NCBI GenBank assembly: GCA_004321925.1
Contig: SCQH01000096.1
Location: 1-63,010 of the forward strand
From: Nitrospirota bacterium
Lineage (GTDB): Bacteria > Nitrospirota > Thermodesulfovibrionia > Thermodesulfovibrionales > UBA6898
Length of the DNA stretch: 63,010 nt
Reading direction: 5' to 3'
In this document: one piece after another, positions 45,455 through 53,916 of the stretch
Numbering within the stretch: the stretch's first letter is position 1
Layout: the number at the start of each line of letters is the position of its first letter
Made by a program: the position numbers and the translations under genes
Notes under the pieces: generated by a model
What the model was told of the DNA's origin: nothing
The model's input: only the letters and a program-made list of their open reading frames with translations
Database searches by the model: none

Positions 45455-46495
45455 ATGTTAAACATTGCAATATGCGGCGCAAGCGGATATACCGGGGTCG
45501 AACTCCTGCGGATCCTGGCGCTGCACCCGAACGTCCGGGTCACCGCAGTCACCTCTGAAAGATCTGCAGGCAAAAAGGTCACCGCGCTTTTCCCCCACCT
45601 GGGTATGTACAGCAACCTCGAATATGAGCCGCTGGACCGGGAGAAGCTCCTGAAGAAGGCTGACCTCTTCTTCCTTGCCCTGCCTCACGGCGCCTCGCAG
45701 GAAGCGGTCAACTTCTTTTTCCAGGAGAAAAAAATGGTGGTCGATCTCTCTGCCGATTACCGGCTTGCCGATGAAAGCACCTACCGTCAGTGGTACGGCC
45801 TGGAGCATACCTATATCCCGGCCCTGAGAAAGGCTGTCTACGGCCTGCCGGAGATCTACCGGAAGCGGATAAAAAAGGCCCGGCTGATCGCCAACCCCGG
45901 CTGCTATCCGACGAGCGCCATCCTCGGCCTGATGCCTGCCCTGAAGAACAGGATCCTCGATACGGCACATATCGTCATCGACTCAAAATCAGGCACCAGC
46001 GGGGCCGGCCGCAAGGCCGACCTGGCGGTCTCGTTCTGCGAGGTCAATGAGGGGTTCAAGGCATATGGGCTGGGCGTGCACCGGCATACCCCCGAGATCG
46101 AGCAGGAGCTCTCAGGCCTCGCCGGCAGGAAGATCACGGTCAATTTTACGCCGCACCTGCTGCCGGTCGACCGGGGCATACTGACGACCATCTATGCCCC
46201 GCTGGCGAAGAAGATCAGCCCCGAAAAGGTCCTCGGGATGTATCAGAAGGCCTATAAATCAGAGCCGTTCGTGAAGGTCCTCACGCCGGGGGCCCTCCCG
46301 AACATCAAGAATGTCCGGGGGACGAACTTCTGCCATATAGGGCTGAAACTGGTCGAGCGCACGAACACCCTTATCATCGTCTCGGCGATCGACAACCTCG
46401 TGAAGGGCGCATCCGGTCAGGCAGTCCATAATATGAACCTCATGATGGGGTTCAGCGAAACCGAGGGGCTCAGGAACATGGCGCTGTTCCCCTAG
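45455..46495 (+). CDS. argC: N-acetyl-gamma-glutamyl-phosphate reductase
   Basis: Arginine synthesis, NADPH-dependent reduction of N-acetylglutamyl phosphate. 346 residues: Rossmann motif GASGYTGVEL (8-17) and catalytic Cys150 in ANPGCYPTS. Followed by argJ after about 200 bp containing a repeat. Confidence 0.96.
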   Translation: MLNIAICGASGYTGVELLRILALHPNVRVTAVTSERSAGKKVTALFPHLGMYSNLEYEPLDREKLLKKADLFFLALPHGASQEAVNFFFQEKKMVVDLSADYRLADESTYRQWYGLEHTYIPALRKAVYGLPEIYRKRIKKARLIANPGCYPTSAILGLMPALKNRILDTAHIVIDSKSGTSGAGRKADLAVSFCEVNEGFKAYGLGVHRHTPEIEQELSGLAGRKITVNFTPHLLPVDRGILTTIYAPLAKKISPEKVLGMYQKAYKSEPFVKVLTPGALPNIKNVRGTNFCHIGLKLVERTNTLIIVSAIDNLVKGASGQAVHNMNLMMGFSETEGLRNMALFP

Positions 46496-46528
46496 CGTAG
46501 TGCGTCTTAAGTCTCTTTCCTTATGATT

Positions 46529-46604
46529 GTCATTCCAGCTTGTCTGGAATCTTTCAGAAGGATTGCGGATACCCAAACATCGGGCACAGGCAAGCGCAAT
46601 GACA
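46529..46604. repeat. Palindromic intergenic repeat related to 3794-3860
   Basis: A copy of the same unit (GTCATTCCAGCTTGTCTGGAATCTTTC) in two parts, with the second inverted arm (GGCAAGCGCAATGACA) partly decayed. It lies in the argC-argJ gap. Confidence 0.6.
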
Positions 46605-46700
46605 GCCATTTATACACTGTCACGGGGACTTTGGTAGTCACTTGCACTTATGTAAAGAAGCTTTGGAAATACTACACTTGCCACAGGAAAGGATACAACG

Positions 46701-47876
46701 ATGGCACCCAAAGGTTATTTGTTTTCGACGGTCGAGGCTGCGGTCAAGAAACCGGGGAGAAAGGACATCGCCCTTATCGTTTCAGCCGTTGAGGCCGAAA
46801 TGGCCGGCACCTTCACGACAAATGCGGTCAAGGCCGCGCCGGTAAGGGTATGTATGAAGAAGATCGCCTCCGGCACGGGCCAGGCCATTGTCGTCAACAG
46901 CGGCAATGCCAACGCCTGCACCGGCCTGCAGGGGATGAAGGACGCCCGGGAGATGATCAGCATAGTCTCGAAAGGGTCCGGCATCGGCCAGGACCTCGTC
47001 TATATAGCCTCGACCGGCGTCATCGGCATGCCGCTGCCGATGGACCGGATGCGGCAGCCGCTGAGGACGCTGGCAGGGGATATCGGCGGGGCAGCGCTCG
47101 ACGAGGTCGCACAAACGATTATGACGACCGATACCTTTCCGAAGGTCGTCCATAAGCGGCTGAAACTCGGCGGGGTGAGCGGGACGATCTCGGGCATTTG
47201 CAAGGGCGCCGGCATGATAGCGCCGAACATGGCGACGATGCTCTGTTTTATCCTGACGGATTTTGCTGTCGGAAAAAAGACGCTGACTGCTGTCCTGAAA
47301 AGCAGCGTCGGCAGATCGTTCAACCGGATCACGATCGACGGGGACATGTCCACGAACGATACCGTGCTGATGATGGCAAACGGCCTGGCAGGCAACGCAC
47401 AGTTCAAAACAGATTCCCTTGACCTCGCGAAGTTCCGCAAAGCGGTCGAAGAGATCACGTACGAACTGGCAGAACTTGTGGTGAAGGATGGCGAAGGCGC
47501 GACCAAGCTTGTCGAGGTGCTGGTCAAGGGGGCCCGTACTGAGCGGGATGCGGAGAAGGCGGCGTTTGCCGTGGCGAACTCAAGCCTGGTAAAGACAGCC
47601 GTCTACGGCAACGATGCCAACTGGGGCAGGATCATCTGTGCCGTCGGCTATTCAGGGATCCCGTTCAAAGAGGAGAAGGCAGACATCTTTTTCAACAACA
47701 TCAAAGTGGTGAAGAACGGTCTTGCAAACAACAGGGACAAAGAAGCGACCGCGGCCCTGAAGGCAAAGAAGATCAGGATAACGGTCGATCTGCATGCAGG
47801 CCGGGCCTCGGCAAAGGTGCTGACCTGCGACCTGACCGAAGAGTACATCAGGATCAACGCCGAATACCGGACATAA
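46701..47876 (+). CDS. argJ: Bifunctional ornithine acetyltransferase/N-acetylglutamate synthase
   Basis: Recycles the acetyl group in arginine synthesis. 391 residues; self-cleaves before Thr179 in GMIAPNMATML, where the Thr becomes the nucleophile. ANANACTG-type pattern (VVNSGNANACTG) and NSLVKTA-type C-terminal region are present. Ribosome site AGGAAAGG. The only start consistent with the family is this ATG. Confidence 0.95.
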   Translation: MAPKGYLFSTVEAAVKKPGRKDIALIVSAVEAEMAGTFTTNAVKAAPVRVCMKKIASGTGQAIVVNSGNANACTGLQGMKDAREMISIVSKGSGIGQDLVYIASTGVIGMPLPMDRMRQPLRTLAGDIGGAALDEVAQTIMTTDTFPKVVHKRLKLGGVSGTISGICKGAGMIAPNMATMLCFILTDFAVGKKTLTAVLKSSVGRSFNRITIDGDMSTNDTVLMMANGLAGNAQFKTDSLDLAKFRKAVEEITYELAELVVKDGEGATKLVEVLVKGARTERDAEKAAFAVANSSLVKTAVYGNDANWGRIICAVGYSGIPFKEEKADIFFNNIKVVKNGLANNRDKEATAALKAKKIRITVDLHAGRASAKVLTCDLTEEYIRINAEYRT

Positions 47877-47887
47877 AAAAATAGTTC

Positions 47888-47956
47888 GTCATTCCACGGC
47901 TTGACCGGGGAATCCAGTCTTGGCCTATGGATGCCCCGATCAAGTCGGAGCATGAC
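47888..47956. repeat. Intergenic inverted repeat (GTCATTCC...GCATGAC type)
   Basis: Ends GTCATTCCACGGCTTGACC and the imperfect inverse GATCAAGTCGGAGCATGAC flank a short middle. A different but related class to the unit at 3794, between the convergent argJ and cooC genes. Confidence 0.55.
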
Positions 47957-48049
47957 AGTTAGTTACTCAATAGTTTCAAAGACTTTCTCATGCAAATCAT
48001 CCTTAAACTAGCGCCATTCGGACCTGTTCCCCCTGAGTGCTTCTGACGC

Positions 48050-48817
48050 TCACGGAATATCGTACGAATCCAGCAGGCGAAAGAGTGCGCTGACGGCCGG
48101 TGAGTCTGCCGGCAGATCGAGGATCGCCCTGCCCTGCAGGTCATACTCGAAGATGTTCTGGTCCTGGGGAAGCATCGCCGCAACCGTCAGTCCCAACCCC
48201 CCGGCGTATTTTTTCAGTTCTTCCCCATCCCGGTCCGAAACGCGGTTGATGATGACCGCGTGCGCTGCAACGTCAAGGTTCAGTTCCTTCACCAGGTTCT
48301 GTATGCGCTCGGCGGTCTTGATCCCCCTGACCGACGGATCGCTCACGATCAGCAGCAGATCGACCTTATGCGTTGTCCGTCTGCTGAGATGCTCCATGCC
48401 CGCTTCATTGTCGATCACCACATACGCATAGGTCTCCGAAAGCTTGTCGGTATACTTCCGGATGATATTATTGGCAGCGCAATAACAGCCCGGGCCCTCA
48501 GGCCTGCCCATGACCATCAGGTCAAAGCCCTTTGCCTCGATGACCGACTGCTGGACCTGATAGTCAAAGAGCTGCTCCATCGCCATGCCGCCGGGGCGTT
48601 CACCGCCGCTGCGGATCGCCTCGAGCGACTCTTCCCTGAGGCCGCCGATCGTGGCATGGACCGGGACCCCGAGGGCCTCATTGAGGCAGGAGTTGCTGTC
48701 AGCATCGACCGCGAGCACCGGTCTGCCCTTTTTTTCCTTAAGGTATTTGACGGTCAGGGAGGCAACGCTCGTCTTGCCTGTTCCGCCCTTTCCCGCCAGC
48801 GCTATCACAAAAGCCAT
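48050..48817 (-). CDS. cooC: CooC-type CO dehydrogenase nickel-insertion ATPase
   Basis: MinD/ParA-family ATPase of 255 residues. The deviant P-loop GKGGTGKTS spans 9-17. The CooC-specific Cys pair C111-Y-C113 in GRPEGPGCYCAANN corresponds to the metal-binding CxC of Carboxydothermus CooC1. Further markers are VDADSN and VVIDNEAGMEHLSRRT. It would insert nickel into the C-cluster of carbon-monoxide dehydrogenase. No CODH/ACS gene lies in the window, so its partner is elsewhere. Ribosome site GAGGTG; TATAAT at 48846-48851 with no clear -35. Confidence 0.9.
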   Translation of the reverse strand: MAFVIALAGKGGTGKTSVASLTVKYLKEKKGRPVLAVDADSNSCLNEALGVPVHATIGGLREESLEAIRSGGERPGGMAMEQLFDYQVQQSVIEAKGFDLMVMGRPEGPGCYCAANNIIRKYTDKLSETYAYVVIDNEAGMEHLSRRTTHKVDLLLIVSDPSVRGIKTAERIQNLVKELNLDVAAHAVIINRVSDRDGEELKKYAGGLGLTVAAMLPQDQNIFEYDLQGRAILDLPADSPAVSALFRLLDSYDIP

Positions 48818-48949
48818 AGTGACACCTCATTGTTTTATTTTTTTTATTATAGCCTTTTTTTGTGAAAGACCGTTATGGTATGTTAAGAGTGAAACAGGTT
48901 TTAACTTTCCTGAAGGATCAGGTCACCATAAAGGTTCAGAAAAACATTA

Positions 48950-50491
48950 ATGCTTCTATATTATAAATTTATCCGGTCCGCAAAACAGCAGGGCAGCAAG
49001 CCTGCCTTTATCGACACCTCTGCCGGCAGGACGGTCTCCTATTCGAAGGCCCTGATCGCTACTCTTATCCTCTCAAAGAAGTTCGACCGGTTCGATACGG
49101 GATTTATCGGCATCATGCTGCCGACCTCCGCCGGCTGCGCACTTTCCTACCTCGGTGCACTCATGAGCGGACGGACCCCGGTCATGATCAATTACTCCAC
49201 CGGGATCGAAAGAAATATCCGTTATGCACAAAAGAGGTGCGGGTTCAGGACGGTCATCACCTCAAGGGCCTTCCTGGAAAAGATCAACTGCCCCCCACTG
49301 GACGACATGGTCTTCATCGAGGACATTATGGCAGGGGTCACCGCCACGGACCGTCTCAAGGCCGCTCTCCTGTCCAAGCTTCCGTTCACGTTCATACAGA
49401 AACGCATTTACCGGGGGCACCCCGACGATACGGTCGTGATCCTCTTTACGAGCGGCAGTGAGAAAGACCCAAAGGCAGTGCAGCTCACCCACCGCAGCAT
49501 CGGATCGAACATCGACAGCTTCTGCAGCATGGCGCAGGTCACTGACCGCGACATCATTCTCGCGAACCTCCCTTTCTTTCATGTCTTTGGCCTGACCGTC
49601 AATCTCCTGACACCGCTTCTGATCGGCATGACGGCCATATCACATGCCAATCCGCTCGATTATAAAATGATCTGCAGCATTGTCCGCGAACACAAGCCGA
49701 CCATCATGGTCGGCACCCCGAGCTTTCTGTCGGGATATGTCAGGAAGTCCGAACCGGGAGACTTCAGCAGTCTCAGGCTCGTTCTCTGCGGGGCGGACAA
49801 ATGCCCGGACGCCCTCAGGCAGGAATTTCTCGAAAAGCACGGGATCACCCTCTATGAAGGCTATGGGGCTACCGAAACCTCACCGGTCATCTCGGTCAAC
49901 CTCCCTGAAAAGAACAGACCGGGAAGTGTCGGGCAGGTATTGCCCGGAGTCGAGGTCAGGATAGAGAACTATGACACCGGAAATGACTGCGGGGTGGGCG
50001 AGGTCGGGAGGATCCTGGTAAAGGGCGACCTGCTCATGAAGGGCTATTTCGGCGACTTCGAGGAGACCTCAATGCGCATCAGGCACGGTTGGTACGATAC
50101 CGGTGACATGGGTTTCATGGACAGCAACGGGTTCCTCTGGCATTCCGGCAGGCTCAAGAGGTTCGTCAAGATAGGCGGGGAGATGGTCTCCCTGGTGAGC
50201 GTCGAGAACGTCCTTGAAAAACTGCTCCCCGAGGGCGCCTCCTGCTGCGTGGTCGAGGTCCCTGACCCGGTCAAAGGGGCCAGGATAATAGCCGCGGTCA
50301 CCCAGCCTCTGGATGAAAAACTTCTCCATAAGAAGATGGCCGAGCAGCTGCCGAACATTGCCCTGCCCCGCCAGTTCGTGGTGATGGAGGAACTGCCGAA
50401 GATGGGCAGCGGGAAGATCGATTTCCGCACCGTCACAGAAATGGTCCGGCACGTTACCGCACATAGTCCCGCTGCACAGAAAGAGAGATAA
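48950..50491 (+). CDS. Acyl-ACP synthetase / acyl-CoA ligase (AMP-forming)
   Basis: 513-residue ANL-superfamily ligase. P-loop FTSGSEKDPKAVQLTH (the SE variant common in acyl-ACP synthetases and the ligase half of Aas), YGATETSPVISVN, YDTGDMGFMD and the C-terminal lysine loop MGSGKIDFRT. Resembles the acyl-activating half of Aas, without the acyltransferase half. The carrier (ACP or CoA) is not determined. The ThyA-like gene starts three nt after its stop, so they are cotranscribed. Confidence 0.85.
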   Translation: MLLYYKFIRSAKQQGSKPAFIDTSAGRTVSYSKALIATLILSKKFDRFDTGFIGIMLPTSAGCALSYLGALMSGRTPVMINYSTGIERNIRYAQKRCGFRTVITSRAFLEKINCPPLDDMVFIEDIMAGVTATDRLKAALLSKLPFTFIQKRIYRGHPDDTVVILFTSGSEKDPKAVQLTHRSIGSNIDSFCSMAQVTDRDIILANLPFFHVFGLTVNLLTPLLIGMTAISHANPLDYKMICSIVREHKPTIMVGTPSFLSGYVRKSEPGDFSSLRLVLCGADKCPDALRQEFLEKHGITLYEGYGATETSPVISVNLPEKNRPGSVGQVLPGVEVRIENYDTGNDCGVGEVGRILVKGDLLMKGYFGDFEETSMRIRHGWYDTGDMGFMDSNGFLWHSGRLKRFVKIGGEMVSLVSVENVLEKLLPEGASCCVVEVPDPVKGARIIAAVTQPLDEKLLHKKMAEQLPNIALPRQFVVMEELPKMGSGKIDFRTVTEMVRHVTAHSPAAQKER

Positions 50492-50494
50492 CCG

Positions 50495-51208
50495 ATGGTC
50501 CCCTATTTTTTGAACGCCAAAACCATTTCAGACGCATGGTTTCAGCTCATTTATAATATCTTCGACCATTCCTATGAGCAGAAGATCCAGAAAGGGTCCT
50601 TCGAAAAGGAACAGTACCGGCTGCAATACCCCGGCATGGCGGTGTATATCGAACACCCCGGCGAAGATATGATACCGGTGATGCCGTACGGGTCAAGCAT
50701 CCCGTCCCCGACCACCATGGACTATATCGAGGATTATTTCGCGAATTATCTTATGGACCCTCAGCTTGCTGAAAATGAGACCTACAAATATGCCAGCAGG
50801 ATCCATAACCCCATGCCCAAGGGCGGGACACAGCTTGAGCGGGTCATCGATATGCTGAAAGAGACCCCGCTGACGAACCAGGCGATCGTCGAGATCGGCT
50901 CGCCTGATGATCATGACGTCTGCATCGGCAATGACGGCAAACTTGACCCGCCCTGCCTCAGGCTGATCGATTTCAAGGCCATCCCCGAAGGCGGCGAGCT
51001 GACGCTTACCGTGAGCTGTTATTTCAGGTCGTGGGACCTCTGGGCAGGTTTCCCGACGAACCTCGGCGGCATTGAACTGCTCAAGAGGTACGTTGCCTGC
51101 GAGGCCGGGCTCAGGAGCGGCCCCATGTTCGCCTACAGCGCCGGCGCACATATCTACGGCTACCAGGAAGACATTGCGCGCCTGAGGACCCTCAAGCCGA
51201 AGCAATAA
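50495..51208 (+). CDS. Thymidylate synthase-fold protein, methanogen-type-like
   Basis: 237 residues. The second half carries every key ThyA residue: C154 (DPPC), R178 and S179 (FRSWD), D181, N189 (PTN) and H219 and Y221 (AHIY). Relative to E. coli ThyA (R166, S167, D169, N177, H207, Y209) the spacing is identical at a constant offset of 12; Cys146 maps at offset 8. The N-terminal 120 residues do not look like ThyA and lack its usual DRTGTGT loop. This combination matches what is described for archaeal, methanogen-type thymidylate synthases linked to tetrahydromethanopterin. Uridine or cytosine hydroxymethylases are alternatives. Cotranscribed with the acyl ligase; ribosome site AGAGAG. Confidence 0.75.
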   Translation: MVPYFLNAKTISDAWFQLIYNIFDHSYEQKIQKGSFEKEQYRLQYPGMAVYIEHPGEDMIPVMPYGSSIPSPTTMDYIEDYFANYLMDPQLAENETYKYASRIHNPMPKGGTQLERVIDMLKETPLTNQAIVEIGSPDDHDVCIGNDGKLDPPCLRLIDFKAIPEGGELTLTVSCYFRSWDLWAGFPTNLGGIELLKRYVACEAGLRSGPMFAYSAGAHIYGYQEDIARLRTLKPKQ

Positions 51209-51295
51209 GGGCATATTTCTCCGGGATCATGTGCCGGTATTTTCCTGGCCTCTGACTTCCACTAAGTTATTTTTGCCTTGCCAATTCCCGGATAT

Positions 51296-51342
51296 TTTGA
51301 TAATTTATCAAAGTCATTCGTTACCGGTTTGATAAAATCAGA
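51296..51342 (+). promoter_or_regulatory. Two dyad operators upstream of the Crp/Fnr gene
   Basis: A perfect 17-bp palindrome TTTGATAATTTATCAAA (51296-51312) is followed by a second, shorter dyad TTTGATAAAATCAGA (51328-51342, core TGAT-AAA-ATCA). Centres are 31 bp apart, about three helical turns. The half-sites TTGAT/ATCAA match the Fnr half-site, but the spacers are 5 and 3 nt rather than the usual 4. Possible autoregulation. Confidence 0.55.
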
Positions 51343-51360
51343 TCAGCGGGGAACTATATC

Positions 51361-52050
51361 ATAAAAAAGCCTGAAACGACACAGCCCGGTTGCCCTCCTA
51401 CTGCCGTAGGTCTCAGGACCATTCCCATATTTTCTCAGCTCTCCGAAAAACAGCTTGAGCCCATCCTGTCGCAGTGCAGACAGATCACAAGGCCGAAGGG
51501 AACGGTCATCATCCGCCAGGAAGAGGAAAGCGCTGATCTTTATTATGTGCTGGGCGGAGAACTGAAGGTCTCACTTCTCCACGAGGACGGCAGAGAGGCT
51601 GTCCTGGCAGAGCTCTCCAGAGGGGATTTCTTCGGTGAGATAAGCTTTATCGACAACAAGGCACGCTCGGCCACCGTGACCGCACTGACCGATGTACAGA
51701 TGCTCTTTCTGCCGGGTAAGCACTTCATCGGCGTTCTGCGGGAGAATGCGGATATCGGGATCAGCATCCTCTCGGTGATGGGGAAGCGGCTTAGGCGTTC
51801 AAATGAGGCAATAGAGACACTCACCTTCCTCGACGTGACCGGCCGCGTCTCAAAACTGCTGCTTGAACTTGCCTCTGTCCATGGAGAAAAGAATGCCGAT
51901 GGCTCCATCCGGATAAAGGGGATCACCCATCAAAAAATAGCCCTCCAGGTCGGGGCATCCCGCGAGGCGGTCACCAAGACCCTGCAGTCGCTCGAAGAAA
52001 AGGGTCTGATCAGCGCCAAAAGAGGAGAGATCATCATCTTACGCCGGTAA
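51361..52050 (+). CDS. Crp/Fnr-family transcription regulator (non-canonical start)
   Basis: About 229 residues if translation begins at ATA 51361. Cyclic-nucleotide-binding-type domain (about residues 20-135; SADLYYVLGGELKVSLL, ELSRGDFFGEISFID) and a C-terminal Crp-type HTH (about 185-225; QKIALQVGASREAVTKTL). The conserved N-terminal IPIFSQLSEKQLEPIL lies upstream of the first ATG/GTG/TTG in frame, which is GTG at 51547, so the real start must be non-canonical or the sequence carries an error. GGGGA stands eight nt before ATA. There is no Cys-rich Fe-S motif like Fnr; effector unknown (cAMP, CO, NO or other). The surface operon follows 172 nt downstream. Confidence 0.8.
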   Translation: MKKPETTQPGCPPTAVGLRTIPIFSQLSEKQLEPILSQCRQITRPKGTVIIRQEEESADLYYVLGGELKVSLLHEDGREAVLAELSRGDFFGEISFIDNKARSATVTALTDVQMLFLPGKHFIGVLRENADIGISILSVMGKRLRRSNEAIETLTFLDVTGRVSKLLLELASVHGEKNADGSIRIKGITHQKIALQVGASREAVTKTLQSLEEKGLISAKRGEIIILRR

Positions 52051-52158
52051 TACGTATTGTGCATTTTCCCTTTACTCTTTCAGTCTCCGGAGGGATGTTA
52101 TATGTATGTCACGGGTGGGAGCAGGCGGCCAAATATGTTATTATGTTACGGATCAAAA

Positions 52159-52205
52159 GATCATGGTTCCCCGCGGGACCGGTGGAACATTCGTGACCAT
52201 GGATC
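52159..52205 (+). promoter_or_regulatory. Stem-loop in the leader of the surface operon
   Basis: GATCATGGT (52159-52167) pairs with ACCAT-G-GATC (52196-52205, one bulged G), closing a short GC-rich hairpin (TCCC/GGGA). The Shine-Dalgarno GGAGG begins six nt after the stem. It could modulate translation; no known riboswitch is recognised. Confidence 0.35.
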
Positions 52206-52221
52206 GTTATGGAGGAAAATA

Positions 52222-53343
52222 ATGAAAAGGCTGCTGGTTAGCTTCTCTTTGCTGCTGACGTTGCTCTCGGCCTTTTCTGCCTGGGGCATCGAATTACGGC
52301 AGGTGCAACCCGTCACTCAGCAGCCTGCTGCAGCCAAACCGGTCATAGCACCGGTTCTCGTCCCGGATATCCTGAAGGTTGCGGTACCGCCTGAGGCTCC
52401 GGCCCTGTTTGTCACCCTTACCCAGGGAAGGTCTTACGCACTGAAGCTATCCACAAAGAACTTTGATCTGAGCAAACAACTGAGCTTTGGAGACGGCGTT
52501 GTCCTGCTGGACAAGCCGGCAATGAGCGGGACCGAGGTGACGCTGAACATCAAGGTGAACGCAAATGCCCCTGTCGGAAAACATGCTATCGTTATAACCT
52601 CAGGCACGCAACCCAAAACAGCGACGGCCTACCTGAATGTTGCAGCGGCAACGGTTCAACCGGTAAAGATACAGCCCCTTATAAAACCGGCTGCTGAAGC
52701 TCCGGTCAAAGAAATTACGATACAACCAATAAGCGGAGCGCCGAAGGCTGTGATTACTCCGCCTCCTGCGAATGAGCCGGTAAAAGATATAGTAAGACTT
52801 CCCCTGCCGCCCAAGCCGCCTGTTGCGCCCGTGGCACCTATTGCAGGTGCAATAAAGAAAGACGCGGCAACAAAGATCGGCAGCGAGCCGGTCAGGGTCG
52901 AACCCCGGCAGCTCCCGGTGAAAGACCTTGTTAAGCTTAATCCTCAGCAGGAGCCGTCTCTGCCGGTCGCGGGAAGGAAGCCTCTTGAAACAGTCAATAG
53001 ATCAGAGGCTGCACCAGTGACAAAGCCCGCGCCGAGACCGGTGCCCGTTGCCGGCCCTCCACCAGTGCCTCCGGCCCCACCATTGCCGAGGCCCGTGTAT
53101 ACTATGCCTGCCTCTCCCCCCCAGACTGCTGTTCAGCAGGCCCGTACAGGAGTTCCTTCCGCACCTGCTGACAGAGTGCCGGCGCCAGGCATTCCTTCAA
53201 GACATATGCGTGAGGTATCCGGCTTTAACTTTACCGGTAACATGGTCACTCGCTCCCGCGAGGTCCCGAACGTTGATTTTGCAGGGAGTCCCGTAAGTTA
53301 TAGCCGTGAGATCTTGAAAACTGACTTTATTGGATCGCCGTAA
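52222..53343 (+). CDS. Secreted proline-rich repeat protein, first of surface operon
   Basis: 373 residues from an ATG with a perfect GGAGGAAAATA ribosome site; the frame is open further upstream but without a signal-like sequence. Signal peptide 1-21 (cleavage at AWG). A folded beta-rich region (about 60-140) is followed by a long Pro/Ala/Val-rich section (about 145-330). The C-terminal tail has three imperfect repeats of consensus [ND]F-x-G-x-x-V-x-x-SRE (NFTGNMVTRSRE; DFAGSPVSYSRE; DFIGSP). The tail is likely a docking or export signal. No family recognised. Confidence 0.75.
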   Translation: MKRLLVSFSLLLTLLSAFSAWGIELRQVQPVTQQPAAAKPVIAPVLVPDILKVAVPPEAPALFVTLTQGRSYALKLSTKNFDLSKQLSFGDGVVLLDKPAMSGTEVTLNIKVNANAPVGKHAIVITSGTQPKTATAYLNVAAATVQPVKIQPLIKPAAEAPVKEITIQPISGAPKAVITPPPANEPVKDIVRLPLPPKPPVAPVAPIAGAIKKDAATKIGSEPVRVEPRQLPVKDLVKLNPQQEPSLPVAGRKPLETVNRSEAAPVTKPAPRPVPVAGPPPVPPAPPLPRPVYTMPASPPQTAVQQARTGVPSAPADRVPAPGIPSRHMREVSGFNFTGNMVTRSREVPNVDFAGSPVSYSREILKTDFIGSP

Positions 53344-53366
53344 GAAGAAAGGATAGGGAGAAGAAG

Positions 53367-53825
53367 ATGAAAAGGATGCTGTGCATAATTTATCTTGCCG
53401 TGATGATCTCGGGCCTGCCTGCTGGAGTTGTTTACGGCAGTGAGGCTGACGGGTTGTTCGATCTTTGGGTGAGGGGCAAGCTCACAAACCCGGAAAATCA
53501 GGGGCTTGCAAATTATGATGTCAGATGGGGGACCGCCGGAGTTAATTACTTCACGAAGGGACAATGGCAGATGCTGCCCGGTATGCCGGACAGATGCAAA
53601 GGCAGCGATGACATGGCCTATCGGGGTAATGCTACCGCAATCGAGCCGGGACGGACAGATGCCAACGGCAACTACTCCTTTGGGTTCAAGTTCCTGCTGG
53701 TCCCCGGGTCTGATTGCGAGAAGCTCTTCGAACAGACCCCCATCGACAGGAGTTATTTTAACAGCATGGTCCGTTTTGAACCGCGCGCTGCATCGGCCTC
53801 TCCGCTGACCTTTACACCGAAGTAA
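53367..53825 (+). CDS. Small secreted protein of unknown function
   Basis: 152 residues: signal peptide 1-24, then a beta-rich body with the motif TDANGNYSFGFKFLLVPGSDC and two cysteines (MPDRCKG; GSDC). Resembles the carboxypeptidase-regulatory or SdrD-B type of Ig-like add-on (TDANGNYSF), weakly. Second gene of the operon; ribosome site AGGGAGAAG. Confidence 0.65.
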   Translation: MKRMLCIIYLAVMISGLPAGVVYGSEADGLFDLWVRGKLTNPENQGLANYDVRWGTAGVNYFTKGQWQMLPGMPDRCKGSDDMAYRGNATAIEPGRTDANGNYSFGFKFLLVPGSDCEKLFEQTPIDRSYFNSMVRFEPRAASASPLTFTPK

Positions 53826-53916
53826 TGAAAGATCGGGGATAATGAAAAAAGTCGGCCGTATGCCTGTTCCGGATGGGGATATACATTATTTTTTTGAGAT
53901 CACTGAGGAGGGAAAG

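Noticed and set aside
46523-46792. 89-codon frame between argC and argJ
   Set aside because: It is made largely of the intergenic repeat and then runs out of frame into argJ.
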